The translations under genes were made by a program, and so were the position numbers. A stretch of 64,000 nucleotides of DNA from DASTDH01 sp041167675. GTDB lineage: Bacteria > Verrucomicrobiota > Verrucomicrobiia > Chthoniobacterales > JAFAMB01. The DNA is taken from positions 55,049 through 119,048 of the forward strand of contig JBEEIB010000475.1 of assembly GCA_041167675.1 (NCBI GenBank), read 5' to 3'. Numbering within the stretch: position 1 is the first letter of the stretch; each line of letters starts with the position of its first letter. The notes below the pieces were generated by a model, which did no database searches, was not told where the DNA came from, and was given only the letters and a program-made list of their open reading frames with translations. Below are positions 17,561-26,891 of this stretch, one piece after another.

Positions 17561-18753
17561 TAATCATCCCCGGTCCGCAACAGATACGCGGCCACTGCAC
17601 AGGTCAAAAAAGCGCCTCCCGCCAGCACCAGGAGATCCGGAACGATGTACCGAAAGGGCGCGTTATACATATTGATCTGACGAAACGCATGGCAAAAATG
17701 CGTCAACGGAAAAAACTGACTAAACCATTGCACCGGTTCGGGCAATTGATCCAACGGGGCAAATGCTCCCGATAGGATAAACACCGGTAAGAGGACAAAA
17801 ACCGAAAATTGAATGGCTTGGGTCTGCGTTTTGGAAAACGCTGAGATCAACAAACCCAGACCGAGCGAGCAAAGCAGAAATAACAGGCAAACCAGTCCCA
17901 ATAGATGGATTCGTTGAAAATGCACTCCGAAATGCAGATAGCTCAGGAAAATGGTCGAAGCGATTAACACGAGAGAAATCAGCAAATACGGTATCACCTT
18001 TCCAATCACGACCTCGCTCTGACGAAGCGGCGTCACTAAAAGCTGAGACAACGTTCCTACTTCCCGCTCTCGAGTGATGGTACTGGCGATGAGCGTGACG
18101 GTCAGCAGTTGCAAGATCAGTCCGACGATACCGGGAACAATGAAGTCGATGAATTTCAAACCGGGATTATAAAGAACCTGTCTTTCCACGATCCAGGGCG
18201 TCATCGCTGAGCCAAACTCGTTCCGGACTCCGGGCGGCAAAGTGCGGCCCATTTCAAAAACCTGATCCGGCAAGTTATCAATCATCTCATCCCGCATCTT
18301 GATCTGAAATTCTGCTAAAAGGCCTTGGAGAACTCCCTCGATCGCAGGCGCAGTGTTCGTATCAGTACCGTCCAATACCACGCGGACCGGTTTGGGATCC
18401 CCGTTGTGCAAGCTTTGGCCCCATCCCGAAGGAATAATTACCGCGGCGGACGCGTGATTCTTCAGCAGATTCGGCGTGCCTGTTTTCGGTTCCTTCCACT
18501 CTCTCCAAACAAAGCTTTTGCTTGATTTCAGTTGCTCGATCAGCTTCGTACTCTCGGTGGTTCGGTCGGCATCATAGAGGAGCGCTGGAACATCCTGCAA
18601 CGTCTGTTGCTCCTCGAATGCATGTCCAAATACGAGCGTGAAGAATGGCGGCAAAACGATAATTGACAGAAGGATTCGCCGGTCTCGCCAGACGTGAATA
18701 AATTCTTTATAAGCGATCGTTCCGATCGATCGCCAAAAGCGCAACCCTATCAT
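17560..18753 (-). CDS. ABC-2 type exporter permease
   Basis: The protein has 397 residues. An N-terminal membrane helix ('ILLSIIVLPPFFTLVFGHAF') is followed by a large periplasmic segment (about 55-225). Five membrane helices fill the C-terminal half. This is the YhiN/YbhR/YbhS-like ABC-2 (DUF3533/ABC2_membrane_3) layout, used to export drugs, lipids or polysaccharides. The conserved segment 'REREVGTLSQLLVTPLRQSEVVIGK' (split around residues 240-264) marks the cytosolic coupling loop. Its start overlaps the end of the ATPase gene by 4 bases. Substrate unknown. Confidence 0.9.
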   Translation of the reverse strand: MIGLRFWRSIGTIAYKEFIHVWRDRRILLSIIVLPPFFTLVFGHAFEEQQTLQDVPALLYDADRTTESTKLIEQLKSSKSFVWREWKEPKTGTPNLLKNHASAAVIIPSGWGQSLHNGDPKPVRVVLDGTDTNTAPAIEGVLQGLLAEFQIKMRDEMIDNLPDQVFEMGRTLPPGVRNEFGSAMTPWIVERQVLYNPGLKFIDFIVPGIVGLILQLLTVTLIASTITREREVGTLSQLLVTPLRQSEVVIGKVIPYLLISLVLIASTIFLSYLHFGVHFQRIHLLGLVCLLFLLCSLGLGLLISAFSKTQTQAIQFSVFVLLPVFILSGAFAPLDQLPEPVQWFSQFFPLTHFCHAFRQINMYNAPFRYIVPDLLVLAGGAFLTCAVAAYLLRTGDD

Positions 18754-19718
18754 GATGCAGTGACGGTGAGCCTCGGCGACTCGGTCATTTCATTGAGATG
18801 GCCCAGCGAGTAGGCCATGAAAACATCTTCCATGTCTGGTGGCACATTCTCATGCCCAAGCCATTTCAACTCCGGATAGGGCCAACTTTTGTGCAGTTCG
18901 GCAATAAGCCCTTCCGGATCATCGCTCAAGACCCGTAATCGGCCACTACGCAGCTCCACCGTGAGTATGTCAGACCGTTTCCTAAAGGCTGGCAGCGCAT
19001 CCATTACCGGTTCGACGTGTAGCTCCAGCAGCTTGCCCTCCAATCGCTGTTTTAATCGTGAGGGAGCGTCTTTGGCCATAAGTCTGCCCTCCTGAATAAA
19101 GCCAACGTCGGTACAGCGTTCGGCTTCATCCATGTAATGGGTTGTCACGAAAATCGTTCTGCCCCGCTGGCTCAGTTCATAGAGCAAATCCCAAATTGAC
19201 TGCCGATGCACCGGATCAAGACCTGCGGTCGGTTCATCCAAAAAAAGAAGGTTGGGGTCGTGAACTAACGCACAGGCGATCGAAAGCAATTGTTTGAATC
19301 CGCCCGATAGGCTCCCCGCGCGCGCGTTTCGCCGAGAGGCCAATTCGAAATTGCCTAGCACCGTTGCTATCCGCTGGTCCAATTCCGCCCGCGGGACTTG
19401 GTAAGCGCCCCCAAAAAACCGCAAATTCTCAATAACGGTGAGATCGGTATATAAGCTAAACCGCTGGGGCACGTAACCAAACCTTTGCCTGATCCGATGC
19501 CGCTCGCGCCAGACATCCAGGCCGCAAACAGTGCCTCGTCCAGCAGTCGGTCGAGTCAGACCGCAGAGCATTCTGATGGTGGTAGTCTTCCCAGCACCAT
19601 TTGCCCCCAAGAAACCAAAGATTTCTCCGCTCTGCACAGACATCGTGACTTGGTCGACCGCGAGCGTGTTGCGGTATCGCTTAACGATTCCGTGTAACTC
19701 AATGACCGATTCAGACAT
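18750..19718 (-). CDS. ABC exporter ATP-binding protein
   Basis: The protein has 322 residues. Walker A is GANGAGKTT at 38-46, the signature LSGGFKQ at 137-143 and Walker B LLFLDEP at 157-163, followed by the D-loop GLDP. A His switch lies in 'VTTHYMDEAERC'. The C-terminal extension (about 230-322) fits the DrrA/CcmA-type ATPases that pair with ABC-2 permeases. It is the first gene of the pair with the permease gene at 17560. Only one permease gene is present, so the transporter is probably a homodimer of each subunit. Confidence 0.93.
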   Translation of the reverse strand: MSESVIELHGIVKRYRNTLAVDQVTMSVQSGEIFGFLGANGAGKTTTIRMLCGLTRPTAGRGTVCGLDVWRERHRIRQRFGYVPQRFSLYTDLTVIENLRFFGGAYQVPRAELDQRIATVLGNFELASRRNARAGSLSGGFKQLLSIACALVHDPNLLFLDEPTAGLDPVHRQSIWDLLYELSQRGRTIFVTTHYMDEAERCTDVGFIQEGRLMAKDAPSRLKQRLEGKLLELHVEPVMDALPAFRKRSDILTVELRSGRLRVLSDDPEGLIAELHKSWPYPELKWLGHENVPPDMEDVFMAYSLGHLNEMTESPRLTVTAS

Positions 19719-19735
19719 TTAAATAGTCGGCACTC

Positions 19736-20620
19736 TCAAAACTTCGCAGAAAAACTCAACTCGGCAAAAGGCGCCACGTCGAAGGCGGTCACTTTGTAAT
19801 CGGCCCGCGAAAAATCAAATTTTCTATACGGCACACAACCACTTTCCAAATCGAGAGAAACCGCACGGCTCACCTTCCAGGAGACACCCGCCGCGACACG
19901 AATCTCCGTGTAATCGAGAATGCTGTTATTTAATTTGGGAAGGCCACGGTTGGTCCCGAAATCGTCGTTGACCCGATAGGATCCATTTTTCAGCGAGGCA
20001 CCAACGTGCAGCGTCACATCTCGATTCAACTCATATTCGATCTGCGGATCCGGGAGAATTGCATTGATAACCAACTTCTGCGAGATCCTCCAGCGAGCGC
20101 CCGCGGCCGGATAAACGCGGGGGCTGCGATTGAGATCTACGCTGAATCCGAATACACAAAGAAAATCCTTACTGACAAAATAGGTCGCACCGACCACAAA
20201 AGGAATGTTGAAATCTTTCTGTCTTAGCTCCCTAAAATCACTGTAAAATCCGGGTTGCGCTTCTACCCGGAGTAAAAGCGTCGGCGTCAGTTGGTAATCG
20301 CCGCCGATCTCCAAATTCAGGGATTGGAGTGAACCAGGAACTGGAGCTTGCGCGTCCGGAGTAAACGAGAAACGTTGCCAATTCACGCCGAAGCGAAGCA
20401 ATGTATTCTGCGAGATTTGGTTCGAGGCGACGGCATTCAGGGTACTGTCCCATTCATTGAATGACCCGAACGATTCATGTCCCTTCTTTATTTCGCTCGG
20501 ACCCACATAGGAACCATCAGCGGTCGCTTCAAGCGACCAAGACGAGAGATCGCCGGCAGCCACTCCGTCCGTCAAAGAGCCGATAACAAAGGCTATGATC
20601 CCTAGGAATTGAAGACGCAC
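19736..20620 (-). CDS. Predicted outer-membrane beta-barrel protein, function unknown
   Basis: The protein has 294 residues. It has a signal peptide (MRLQFLGIIAFVIGSLTDGVAAG). Many alternating strands follow ('TLLRFGVNWQRFSF', 'SLNLEIGGDYQLTPTLLLRVEAQPGF', 'DVTLHVGASL'). The last residues 'FAELSFSAKF' end in Phe, a feature of outer-membrane barrels recognised by BamA. I do not recognise a characterised family with certainty. It resembles the DUF6268-type barrels found in PVC genomes. It lies 17 bp upstream of the exporter ATPase gene on the same strand, so it may be part of one transport locus. Confidence 0.65.
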   Translation of the reverse strand: MRLQFLGIIAFVIGSLTDGVAAGDLSSWSLEATADGSYVGPSEIKKGHESFGSFNEWDSTLNAVASNQISQNTLLRFGVNWQRFSFTPDAQAPVPGSLQSLNLEIGGDYQLTPTLLLRVEAQPGFYSDFRELRQKDFNIPFVVGATYFVSKDFLCVFGFSVDLNRSPRVYPAAGARWRISQKLVINAILPDPQIEYELNRDVTLHVGASLKNGSYRVNDDFGTNRGLPKLNNSILDYTEIRVAAGVSWKVSRAVSLDLESGCVPYRKFDFSRADYKVTAFDVAPFAELSFSAKF

Positions 20621-20658
20621 AGAAGTTTTCCTTAAATGAGCTAAACGGCTGACGACCT

Positions 20659-21714
20659 TTATCGTCGGGTCGGCATATCCTTAAGCAAGGCTCGTACGTT
20701 TTTTTGGATTTCCCGCAATAACGCCGATCCGGATCCCATCCGCTCAACTCCTCTTAACTCCCCGATCGAGGATGAAGAGATAAGATCACTCCTCCATACC
20801 AGGGTAGCTTGGCTTCCGTTAATCGTGATCGGCCACATCTGGTAGAAAACCACGCCCACATTCAGGTCACCACTTGCATAGTATTGAATATCTGCGCCCT
20901 GCCAACCATCCCCGACGCTCTTCCCGTACGAGGCGCCCAGCGCTACCGCTGCCTCGTTGTCTCCTTCAAACAAAGTCCAATATAAGCCGGGCGAGAGAGA
21001 GCTTCGCCCACCGCCAAGCGGCGTCGACTCAATCAAACTGGAAAATTGGGAACGCACCTTTGCGTCTTCTCGGACCAATCGGTTTAATTCCTCACCCGGC
21101 TTTACACTGCCTCCACCGGCGTCGTAAGGAGCTAACGCACTCAAGCCGCTCGACAAAAACTCCTTCGCTCTCTGAGTCAGCACCTGGCTCCAGAATGCGA
21201 CCACTGAGGGGGGCATATTCCCTTTGTCACCGCTCGGCTGATATAAGCGAACTTCCTGCTTGCTTAGTTGCAACTTAGAAGAATCGCCCGGAAGAGACTC
21301 TGTAGCAGAGACAAAGGCCTTTACCGAAGAGTTATTCGGTGCCGAGCTCAGCTTTTGGAAATCATTCGGTGACGGCGAAGAACTGATATCCACCTGGAGG
21401 TATGTGCGAAGTTCGGAGTGCCGGGCTGGGTTAAATTGCTCCAATCCAGCAGCAGCTTGCGGAACTGGAGCGTGGACGACAAACGCCGATTCAATGACGA
21501 TACCGCGAGATAAGCCCAACTGTGGGCCGCGCTGGGCGAGAATTTCTCCGTTAGCGAGACGATTCAGATCTGCATCCTTGAATACTGAAACTCCTCGTAA
21601 GTCGCTCAGAGCGTCACCGTAAGCGCTTCCGGCGGAGAAAAGAATCAATGCAAATAACGTCCAGATCGAGCCGCGGCACTCGGCTCCCTTGAAATAATCA
21701 CGCACAGGTCTCAA
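20659..21714 (-). CDS. Exported protein of unknown function
   Basis: The protein has 351 residues. A basic N terminus and a hydrophobic stretch ('IWTLFALILFSAGSAYGD') form a signal peptide ending near residue 33. The mature part has no motif I recognise. It includes 'LSDLRGVSVFKDADLNRLANGEILAQRG' early and 'YYASGDLNVGVVFYQMWPITINGSQATLVWRSDLI' in the C-terminal third (segments named by their first residues). That resembles lipid- or START-like proteins seen in the same neighbourhoods but is not diagnostic. It is followed after 38 bp by the barrel gene, suggesting a shared envelope job. The start is uncertain because no strong ribosome-binding site is visible. Confidence 0.55.
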   Translation of the reverse strand: MRPVRDYFKGAECRGSIWTLFALILFSAGSAYGDALSDLRGVSVFKDADLNRLANGEILAQRGPQLGLSRGIVIESAFVVHAPVPQAAAGLEQFNPARHSELRTYLQVDISSSPSPNDFQKLSSAPNNSSVKAFVSATESLPGDSSKLQLSKQEVRLYQPSGDKGNMPPSVVAFWSQVLTQRAKEFLSSGLSALAPYDAGGGSVKPGEELNRLVREDAKVRSQFSSLIESTPLGGGRSSLSPGLYWTLFEGDNEAAVALGASYGKSVGDGWQGADIQYYASGDLNVGVVFYQMWPITINGSQATLVWRSDLISSSSIGELRGVERMGSGSALLREIQKNVRALLKDMPTRR

Positions 21715-21855
21715 AACGGCGCACGGTAGCCTTCACCGTTTTTAGGGTCAACGGTAATTCCAGAAATGGCGATCCCGCTTTTGGGTCTCTGTGAAGGCTT
21801 GATGATTTTTTTATTGTGCCTCTAGCAGTGTTACCTATGTTCAACCCTCTTCTCT

Positions 21856-23715
21856 ATGGATGCCGAGCTTCAAACGTCGATCGATTCTGGTAATTTGACA
21901 CCCAAGGACGCCGCCATACTCGATCAACTAAAGCCCGGCACCTTTTGTCTGCACAAAAGTTGGGGTTTCGGCCAGATCCATAGCTGGAATTTGTTGCTCA
22001 ACCAGATCGTTATCGATTTTCAGACAAAGCAACAGCACGTGATGCAGCTGAAATATGCTACTGACTCGCTGCAGCCGTTGCCGGAAGATCACATCCTGGT
22101 GCGTCGGGCCCTCGATCCCGATGCCTTGAAGGCACAGGCTCGTAGCGATGTTCCAGCGTTTTTTGAAACACTTCTCTCCAGCTTTGGCGGGAAAATCACA
22201 CCCGATCAAATTCAGAAGGTACTGACGCCTGAGCTTCTTCCGGAGGCCGAATTCAAGAAATGGTGGGAGAACGCCAAGAAGGTACTGCGAAAAGATGGGC
22301 GCTTTTCGATCCCCACAAAAAAAACCGAGCCGATCACGATTCGCGACCGGTCTCTTTCCTATGCTGATGAGCTCGTCCAACAATTCCAGCTGTCGCGTCA
22401 GCTCAAAACCCAAGTCGGCGTGTTGGAGAAAATCGCGAAAAACAGCGAAGTTTTTGCGGGCGAGTTAGCAAGTCTGCAGCCGATCGTCACTCAGGTCGAT
22501 GAGATCGCCGGCCGCAATATTCGACTCAATCCTGCACTGGCCATCGAGTTACTGATTGTCCGCGACGAACTGCTGCAACGTTTCCCGGATCTTGCATCTG
22601 GTTCATCGAGCGTGGTTCAACTGTTGCGAGAACATCAAGCCCGGCTGCCGGAAATCATTTCCCAGATTGCAGCTACCAAACAGCGGAGGGTGCTAAACGA
22701 CTATCTGGAAGCGTTTCCCAGCGATTGGGATTCTCGGTTGTTGCAGGCCTTACCGCACGTTAGCTCGCGCGTAGTAAGTGAGATCGCGAAAATCTTTGTC
22801 GAGCAGGATCGGAAGGATCAATTTCACCAATGGCTGGTACGAGGAATCAGAGAGCACTCCAATTCGTCTGAGGTACTGACCTGGCTGGCCAAAGAACGCG
22901 GGGCAACTCATTTCTCCGACCTGGTCGGTCCAGAGTTGGTTCCAGCGATTCTCAGCGCATTGGAACGTGATCAATTCGGCGAAACCCGCCGCAATTCAAA
23001 ACTGCACGACCTTTTGATCGACGACAAGGAACTCATCCCGGAGATCATTGTCCAGGCAGAAATACCCCAGGCGCGAGACCTGATGCGTCGTTTGATGGCG
23101 AGCCCGGCATTCGAGGAACTTAACCGGCGTTCGCTCATGGCCCGCATGATCAAGATTCACCCGGACCTTCAGACCATGTTGACTGGCGAAACGGATAGCA
23201 AAGATGAAGCGCTGATTGTTTCCTGGACGAGCTTACAAAAAAAGAAAGAGGAATACGACGAGCTGATTACAAAGAAGATCCCCGAAAATACGAAGGAAAT
23301 CGGGATCGCCCGATCATATGGCGATTTGCGGGAGAATTTCGAATTCAAAGCGGCCAAGGAGATGCAAAGCGTTTTGATGCGTCGAAAAGCGGAATTGGAA
23401 CAAATGCTTGAGCGCGCTAGAGGATCGAATTTCGACAATGTAGACACTCAGCAAGTCTCCGTCGGCACCGTGGTCACGGTTCGGGACTTGGAGACCGATT
23501 CGACATTTACTTATTCAATATTGGGCGCCTGGGACAGCGAGCCGGAAAAAGGCATCCTTTCCTACCAGACTGCCTTGGGTCAGGCGCTTCTGGGGAAACA
23601 TCCCGGCGAAGTCGCCGAACTTCCCGCCGAATCCGGTTCTCGCCGGGTCGAGATCATCGAGATCTCGGCTTACCGCGGCCTGGCGGTTGAGGAAGATTTC
23701 GTCGCTAAAGTCTGA
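21856..23715 (+). CDS. Large transcription-factor-like protein with C-terminal GreA domain
   Basis: The protein has 619 residues. The C-terminal third (about 455-612) is a GreA/GreB fold. Its coiled-coil tip 'ARSYGDLRENFEFKAAKEMQ' keeps the two catalytic acids (Asp490, Glu493) that stimulate RNA polymerase transcript cleavage. 'VSVGTVVTVRDLETDSTFTYSILG' begins the FKBP-like domain. The N-terminal 440 residues include a small beta module ('GTFCLHKSWGFGQIHSWN', 27-44) similar in style to CarD/Tudor-like modules, and then a helical region. This organisation is known for the chlamydial GreA, about 715 residues long. It lies 2 bp before eno and is likely cotranscribed with it. Confidence 0.88.
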   Translation: MDAELQTSIDSGNLTPKDAAILDQLKPGTFCLHKSWGFGQIHSWNLLLNQIVIDFQTKQQHVMQLKYATDSLQPLPEDHILVRRALDPDALKAQARSDVPAFFETLLSSFGGKITPDQIQKVLTPELLPEAEFKKWWENAKKVLRKDGRFSIPTKKTEPITIRDRSLSYADELVQQFQLSRQLKTQVGVLEKIAKNSEVFAGELASLQPIVTQVDEIAGRNIRLNPALAIELLIVRDELLQRFPDLASGSSSVVQLLREHQARLPEIISQIAATKQRRVLNDYLEAFPSDWDSRLLQALPHVSSRVVSEIAKIFVEQDRKDQFHQWLVRGIREHSNSSEVLTWLAKERGATHFSDLVGPELVPAILSALERDQFGETRRNSKLHDLLIDDKELIPEIIVQAEIPQARDLMRRLMASPAFEELNRRSLMARMIKIHPDLQTMLTGETDSKDEALIVSWTSLQKKKEEYDELITKKIPENTKEIGIARSYGDLRENFEFKAAKEMQSVLMRRKAELEQMLERARGSNFDNVDTQQVSVGTVVTVRDLETDSTFTYSILGAWDSEPEKGILSYQTALGQALLGKHPGEVAELPAESGSRRVEIIEISAYRGLAVEEDFVAKV

Positions 23716-23717
23716 AT

Positions 23718-24992
23718 ATGTCTCTTACAATCATCTCTGAGCTTCGCGCCAGACAGGTCCTCGATTCTCGAGGAAATCCGACGATCGAAGTCGATGCGGA
23801 GTTGACTGGGGGCGCAGTCGGCCGCGCCATCGTTCCCAGCGGTGCGAGTACCGGCGAGCATGAAGCTTGGGAACTGAGAGACGGTGATAAAGAGCGTTTC
23901 GGCGGCAAGGGAGTCCTACGCGCGGTGGAAAACGTGGAAACCGAAATTGCCGATGCGGTCGTCGGCATGGATGCGCTCGAACAGGTTTCCATCGACCAAG
24001 CTATGATTGCGCTTGATGGCACGGCGAACAAAAAGCATCTCGGTGCCAACGCAATTCTCGGTGTATCATTAGCCGTTGCCCACGCCGCCGCTGCCCAACT
24101 CGATTTGCCGCTGTTTCGCTATTTGGGTGGACCAAATGCAAAGATATTGCCTGTCCCGATGATGAACATCATCAATGGAGGCGCCCATTCCGATGCGCCA
24201 ATCGACTTTCAGGAATTCATGATTATGCCGAAGGGGGCGCCAACGTTCGCAGAAGCTTTGCGATATGGCGCAGAGGTTTTTCACGCACTGAAGAGCGTGC
24301 TCAAGGAACGGGGTCTTTCCACCGCGGTTGGGGACGAAGGAGGATTCGCACCTAATCTAAATAGTATTGAGGACACGCTTGATACGATTGCCAAGGCGAT
24401 CGAGAAGGCGGGATACAAACTAGGGTCGGATATAGCATTCGCTCTGGACGTCGCCTCCAGTGAGTTCTACGACAAGGCGAACGACGTCTATGTTTTCAAG
24501 AAATCCGATCATTCAAAGAAATCAGTCGATGAACTGATTGCGCTTTATCAACAGCTATGTGGAAAGTATCCAATTATCTCGATTGAAGATGGCTGTGCGG
24601 AAAACGATTGGGCCGGTTGGAAAAAGCTCACCGATGCGCTTGGTCAGAAAGTTCAGTTAGTCGGGGACGATCTGTTCGTCACCAACGTCGACTTTCTTAA
24701 AAAGGGTATCGAATCGGGCGTTGCCAATTCGATATTGGTGAAAGTGAATCAGATCGGATCGCTGACCGAAACACTCGATTCCATCGAGTTAGCGAAAGAG
24801 AATCATTATACCTCCGTGATCAGCCATCGTTCGGGTGAAACCGAGGATACCACAATCGCTGATATCGCGGTGGCAACTAATGCCGGCCAAATCAAGACCG
24901 GTTCACTCTCACGTACAGATCGGATCGCAAAATACAACCAACTCCTCCGGATCGAGGAGGAACTAGGTGACAACGCGCGTTACGGAAGGTAA
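23718..24992 (+). CDS. eno: Enolase
   Basis: The protein has 424 residues, the typical length. Enolase converts 2-phosphoglycerate to phosphoenolpyruvate in glycolysis. The N-terminal 'ARQVLDSRGNPTIEVD' and 'PSGASTGEHEAWELRD' blocks carry the Ser loop. Mg ligands are in 'FALDVASSEFYD', 'ISIEDGCAENDW' and 'LVGDDLFVTN'. The signature 'ILVKVNQIGSLTET' holds the catalytic Lys, and 'SHRSGETEDTTIADIAV' is the final loop. It follows the GreA-domain gene by 2 bp and precedes divIC by 9 bp. It supplies the substrate made or used by PckG at the other end of the window. Confidence 0.98.
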   Translation: MSLTIISELRARQVLDSRGNPTIEVDAELTGGAVGRAIVPSGASTGEHEAWELRDGDKERFGGKGVLRAVENVETEIADAVVGMDALEQVSIDQAMIALDGTANKKHLGANAILGVSLAVAHAAAAQLDLPLFRYLGGPNAKILPVPMMNIINGGAHSDAPIDFQEFMIMPKGAPTFAEALRYGAEVFHALKSVLKERGLSTAVGDEGGFAPNLNSIEDTLDTIAKAIEKAGYKLGSDIAFALDVASSEFYDKANDVYVFKKSDHSKKSVDELIALYQQLCGKYPIISIEDGCAENDWAGWKKLTDALGQKVQLVGDDLFVTNVDFLKKGIESGVANSILVKVNQIGSLTETLDSIELAKENHYTSVISHRSGETEDTTIADIAVATNAGQIKTGSLSRTDRIAKYNQLLRIEEELGDNARYGR

Positions 24993-25001
24993 GATGCGCG
25001 A

Positions 25002-25346
25002 GTGAGAGCGGGTTACGAACAATTTGATGAATCCCATCAAGAGTGGCTCAGGCAGCTGCTCAATCGGGTGTTACATATTCTCATCATTGTCGCCGTTCTG
25101 ATCCTTTTGATTTGTTGGTTTTTGCCGCTTATTAGAGAGAGGCAAAAGCAACAAAGCACCGTTCAGGCGCTGAAGGAATCGGTCGCTCGCGAGCGCGCCC
25201 TATATAATAAACAGAGCAAGAAGCTCGCTCTGCTGCAAAGTGATCCGAGCTATCTGGAGCTTCTTGCCCGGGATAAGCTCGATCTTATGAAGCCGGGAGA
25301 AACCATCTTCCGGATGGACTCTTTATCGGAAGGCGATAAGCCGTAA
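25002..25346 (+). CDS. Septum formation initiator, DivIC/FtsB family
   Basis: The protein has 114 residues from a GTG start at 25002. One membrane helix ('ILIIVAVLILLICWFLPLI', about 27-46) is followed by a coiled coil (about 47-85) and a short C-terminal module ('YLELLARDKLDLMKPGETIFRM'). The last segment is the hallmark of FtsB/DivIC, which bridges FtsL and FtsQ in the divisome. A position after enolase is also the classical place of ftsB in proteobacteria. An AUG-led mini-ORF (M-R-E) lies immediately before it. The partners FtsL and FtsQ are encoded in the dcw cluster at 36-50 kb. Confidence 0.85.
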   Translation: MRAGYEQFDESHQEWLRQLLNRVLHILIIVAVLILLICWFLPLIRERQKQQSTVQALKESVARERALYNKQSKKLALLQSDPSYLELLARDKLDLMKPGETIFRMDSLSEGDKP

Positions 25347-25357
25347 AACCGTAGACG

Positions 25358-25371
25358 CACCTTTTAAGGTG
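25358..25371. terminator. Palindrome CACCTT-TT-AAGGTG between convergent genes
   Basis: A perfect 6-bp stem with a 2-base centre lies 11 bp after the divIC stop and before the convergent glycosyltransferase gene. No T-run follows, so a terminator role is only a possibility. Confidence 0.3.
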
Positions 25372-25418
25372 TGGAAGATCGCACTCTCGAGCGAGTCCTC
25401 GTTGCCTCCGCGCTACTA

Positions 25419-26588
25419 TTATCCTTGCCCACGCCAGATCTCCAGAGTTTCCTGGTACGCTGCTTCCAGCCGGTTCACTTGCTGCGACTGCTCAAATGTT
25501 TCTGACACTTTAGCGGAAGCCGCTTTCCCCAATTGGCGCCACAATTCCGGATCTGAAGCCAAATGGGCAAGCGCGTCCGCGAGTCGAGCTGTCTCTCGCT
25601 CTGCCACTAAGTAACCCTGCCTTCCATCTTCAACCGCCTCAGGAATCCCTCCGTGCCTCGTGGCAACGATAGGCAATCCGGTGGCCATCGCCTCCAGCAT
25701 TGAATTCGGCACCCCCTCCTGATTTCCATCTTCCGTGGTATAGCTCGGATGGACAAAAAGATGTGCCTGTTCGAAAAGCGATCGAAGTCGCAGCTGATCC
25801 ACAAATCCGGTCAACGTTACTGAGCCATCAATCTGCAATTCACGAATCCGCTTTTTGATCGGTTCATGTAGCGGACCATCACCGGCGATGGTCAAATGCG
25901 CGGAAGGATATGTTCGTCGAAAGAGCGAAAAGGCCTCTAGCGTGGTGAATAGACCCTTCTTGGGAACCAGCCGGCAGGCCTGCACTAGTGACCATCGTCC
26001 ATCCGCTGGAAAAGAGCGCTCCACGAAAGGAAAACCACCCAGCGGAATTCCTGTCCGGTTCATTCGAATTTTGTCCGGATTACAGCCCAATTGCTGCAGC
26101 CGATCCGCGATCGATTGGCTACGGACCAACACCAGCGGAACGAGTTGCAGCAGTTCGCGCAAACGTTGCTCATATCCCTTTTCTTTCGGGCGATTTTGCA
26201 CATCCATTCCGTGGAACGAGACAATACACGGTCGATCCCACCTTCGGACCAGCGGCAACAGATGCACTCCGGTATTTCCGAAATAGACATGCATCAACGC
26301 AGGGTCGCGACGAATCAGGATCTTCCGCGTTGCTTCATACTCCCCGCGGTAGATTAAGGCCGGCGTTCTCTGCAGATATTTGAGATAGCCGCGCCGGATC
26401 AGTCCCTGACGAGCGGGCGATAACTTTTCAACATCACGAAACGGAAAAACGCCCGCATTTTGGCGAAATTTCGTGATGATAAAAGTCTGAAAGTCTACCA
26501 ATCCGGTGATCTGCCGATAAATGTGCTGCATCTCAGCTTTGAGAAAATAAGTGCAATAACTGGCGATTACTGGCTTGGAGGAATTCAA
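25419..26588 (-). CDS. Glycosyltransferase family 4 (GT-B)
   Basis: The protein has 389 residues. The C-terminal half holds the GT4 donor-site pattern: 'LVQACRLVPKKGLFTTLEAF', 'LTIAGDGPLHEPIKK', 'VTLTGFV', and the E-x7-E motif in 'EGVPNSMLEAMATGLPIVAT'. The N-terminal half holds 'FHGMDVQ'. Members transfer sugars from nucleotide-sugar donors to lipopolysaccharide, capsule or lipid acceptors on the cytosolic face. Neither donor nor acceptor can be named. It is divergent from the HAD gene at 26892 and convergent with divIC, and it stands alone. Confidence 0.88.
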   Translation of the reverse strand: MNSSKPVIASYCTYFLKAEMQHIYRQITGLVDFQTFIITKFRQNAGVFPFRDVEKLSPARQGLIRRGYLKYLQRTPALIYRGEYEATRKILIRRDPALMHVYFGNTGVHLLPLVRRWDRPCIVSFHGMDVQNRPKEKGYEQRLRELLQLVPLVLVRSQSIADRLQQLGCNPDKIRMNRTGIPLGGFPFVERSFPADGRWSLVQACRLVPKKGLFTTLEAFSLFRRTYPSAHLTIAGDGPLHEPIKKRIRELQIDGSVTLTGFVDQLRLRSLFEQAHLFVHPSYTTEDGNQEGVPNSMLEAMATGLPIVATRHGGIPEAVEDGRQGYLVAERETARLADALAHLASDPELWRQLGKAASAKVSETFEQSQQVNRLEAAYQETLEIWRGQG

Positions 26589-26891
26589 GTAGTTTAGAAA
26601 CGTTGATTTCCACCATGTTCATACTGAGCATCGGCCACCACAAGAAAAACACACGGACGACCGATCCCTCAAGCAACTCAAGACCGTGACTGCTAAATTG
26701 ACAAAAAAGGAAGAACGCAGCGCGTCAATGTCGCGGTGTGTGGCCAATCGGCGGTCCGGGAGGGACATCACGAAAGTAGGTCGGTACGAAGTGCCAAGAT
26801 GAAGTCGCAAAATGCAGCACTGGCCGAAGATACGGAATCGGTTTTCGCCTACCGACCGGAGGCCGGATAGTGCATAATAAATGGATCCCGC
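26589..26891. other. Divergent intergenic region, no gene seen
   Basis: About 300 bp separate the glycosyltransferase (minus) and HAD (plus) genes and must hold both promoters. A perfect TTGACA lies at 26698-26703 but has no -10 box at the right spacing. CATAAT at 26873-26878, preceded directly by TG, is a possible -10 for the HAD gene, leaving a very short leader. No coding sequence is supported. Confidence 0.4.

Noticed and set aside
26698..26703. Perfect TTGACA -35 box
   Set aside because: No -10 sequence occurs at 15-19 bp on the plus strand.
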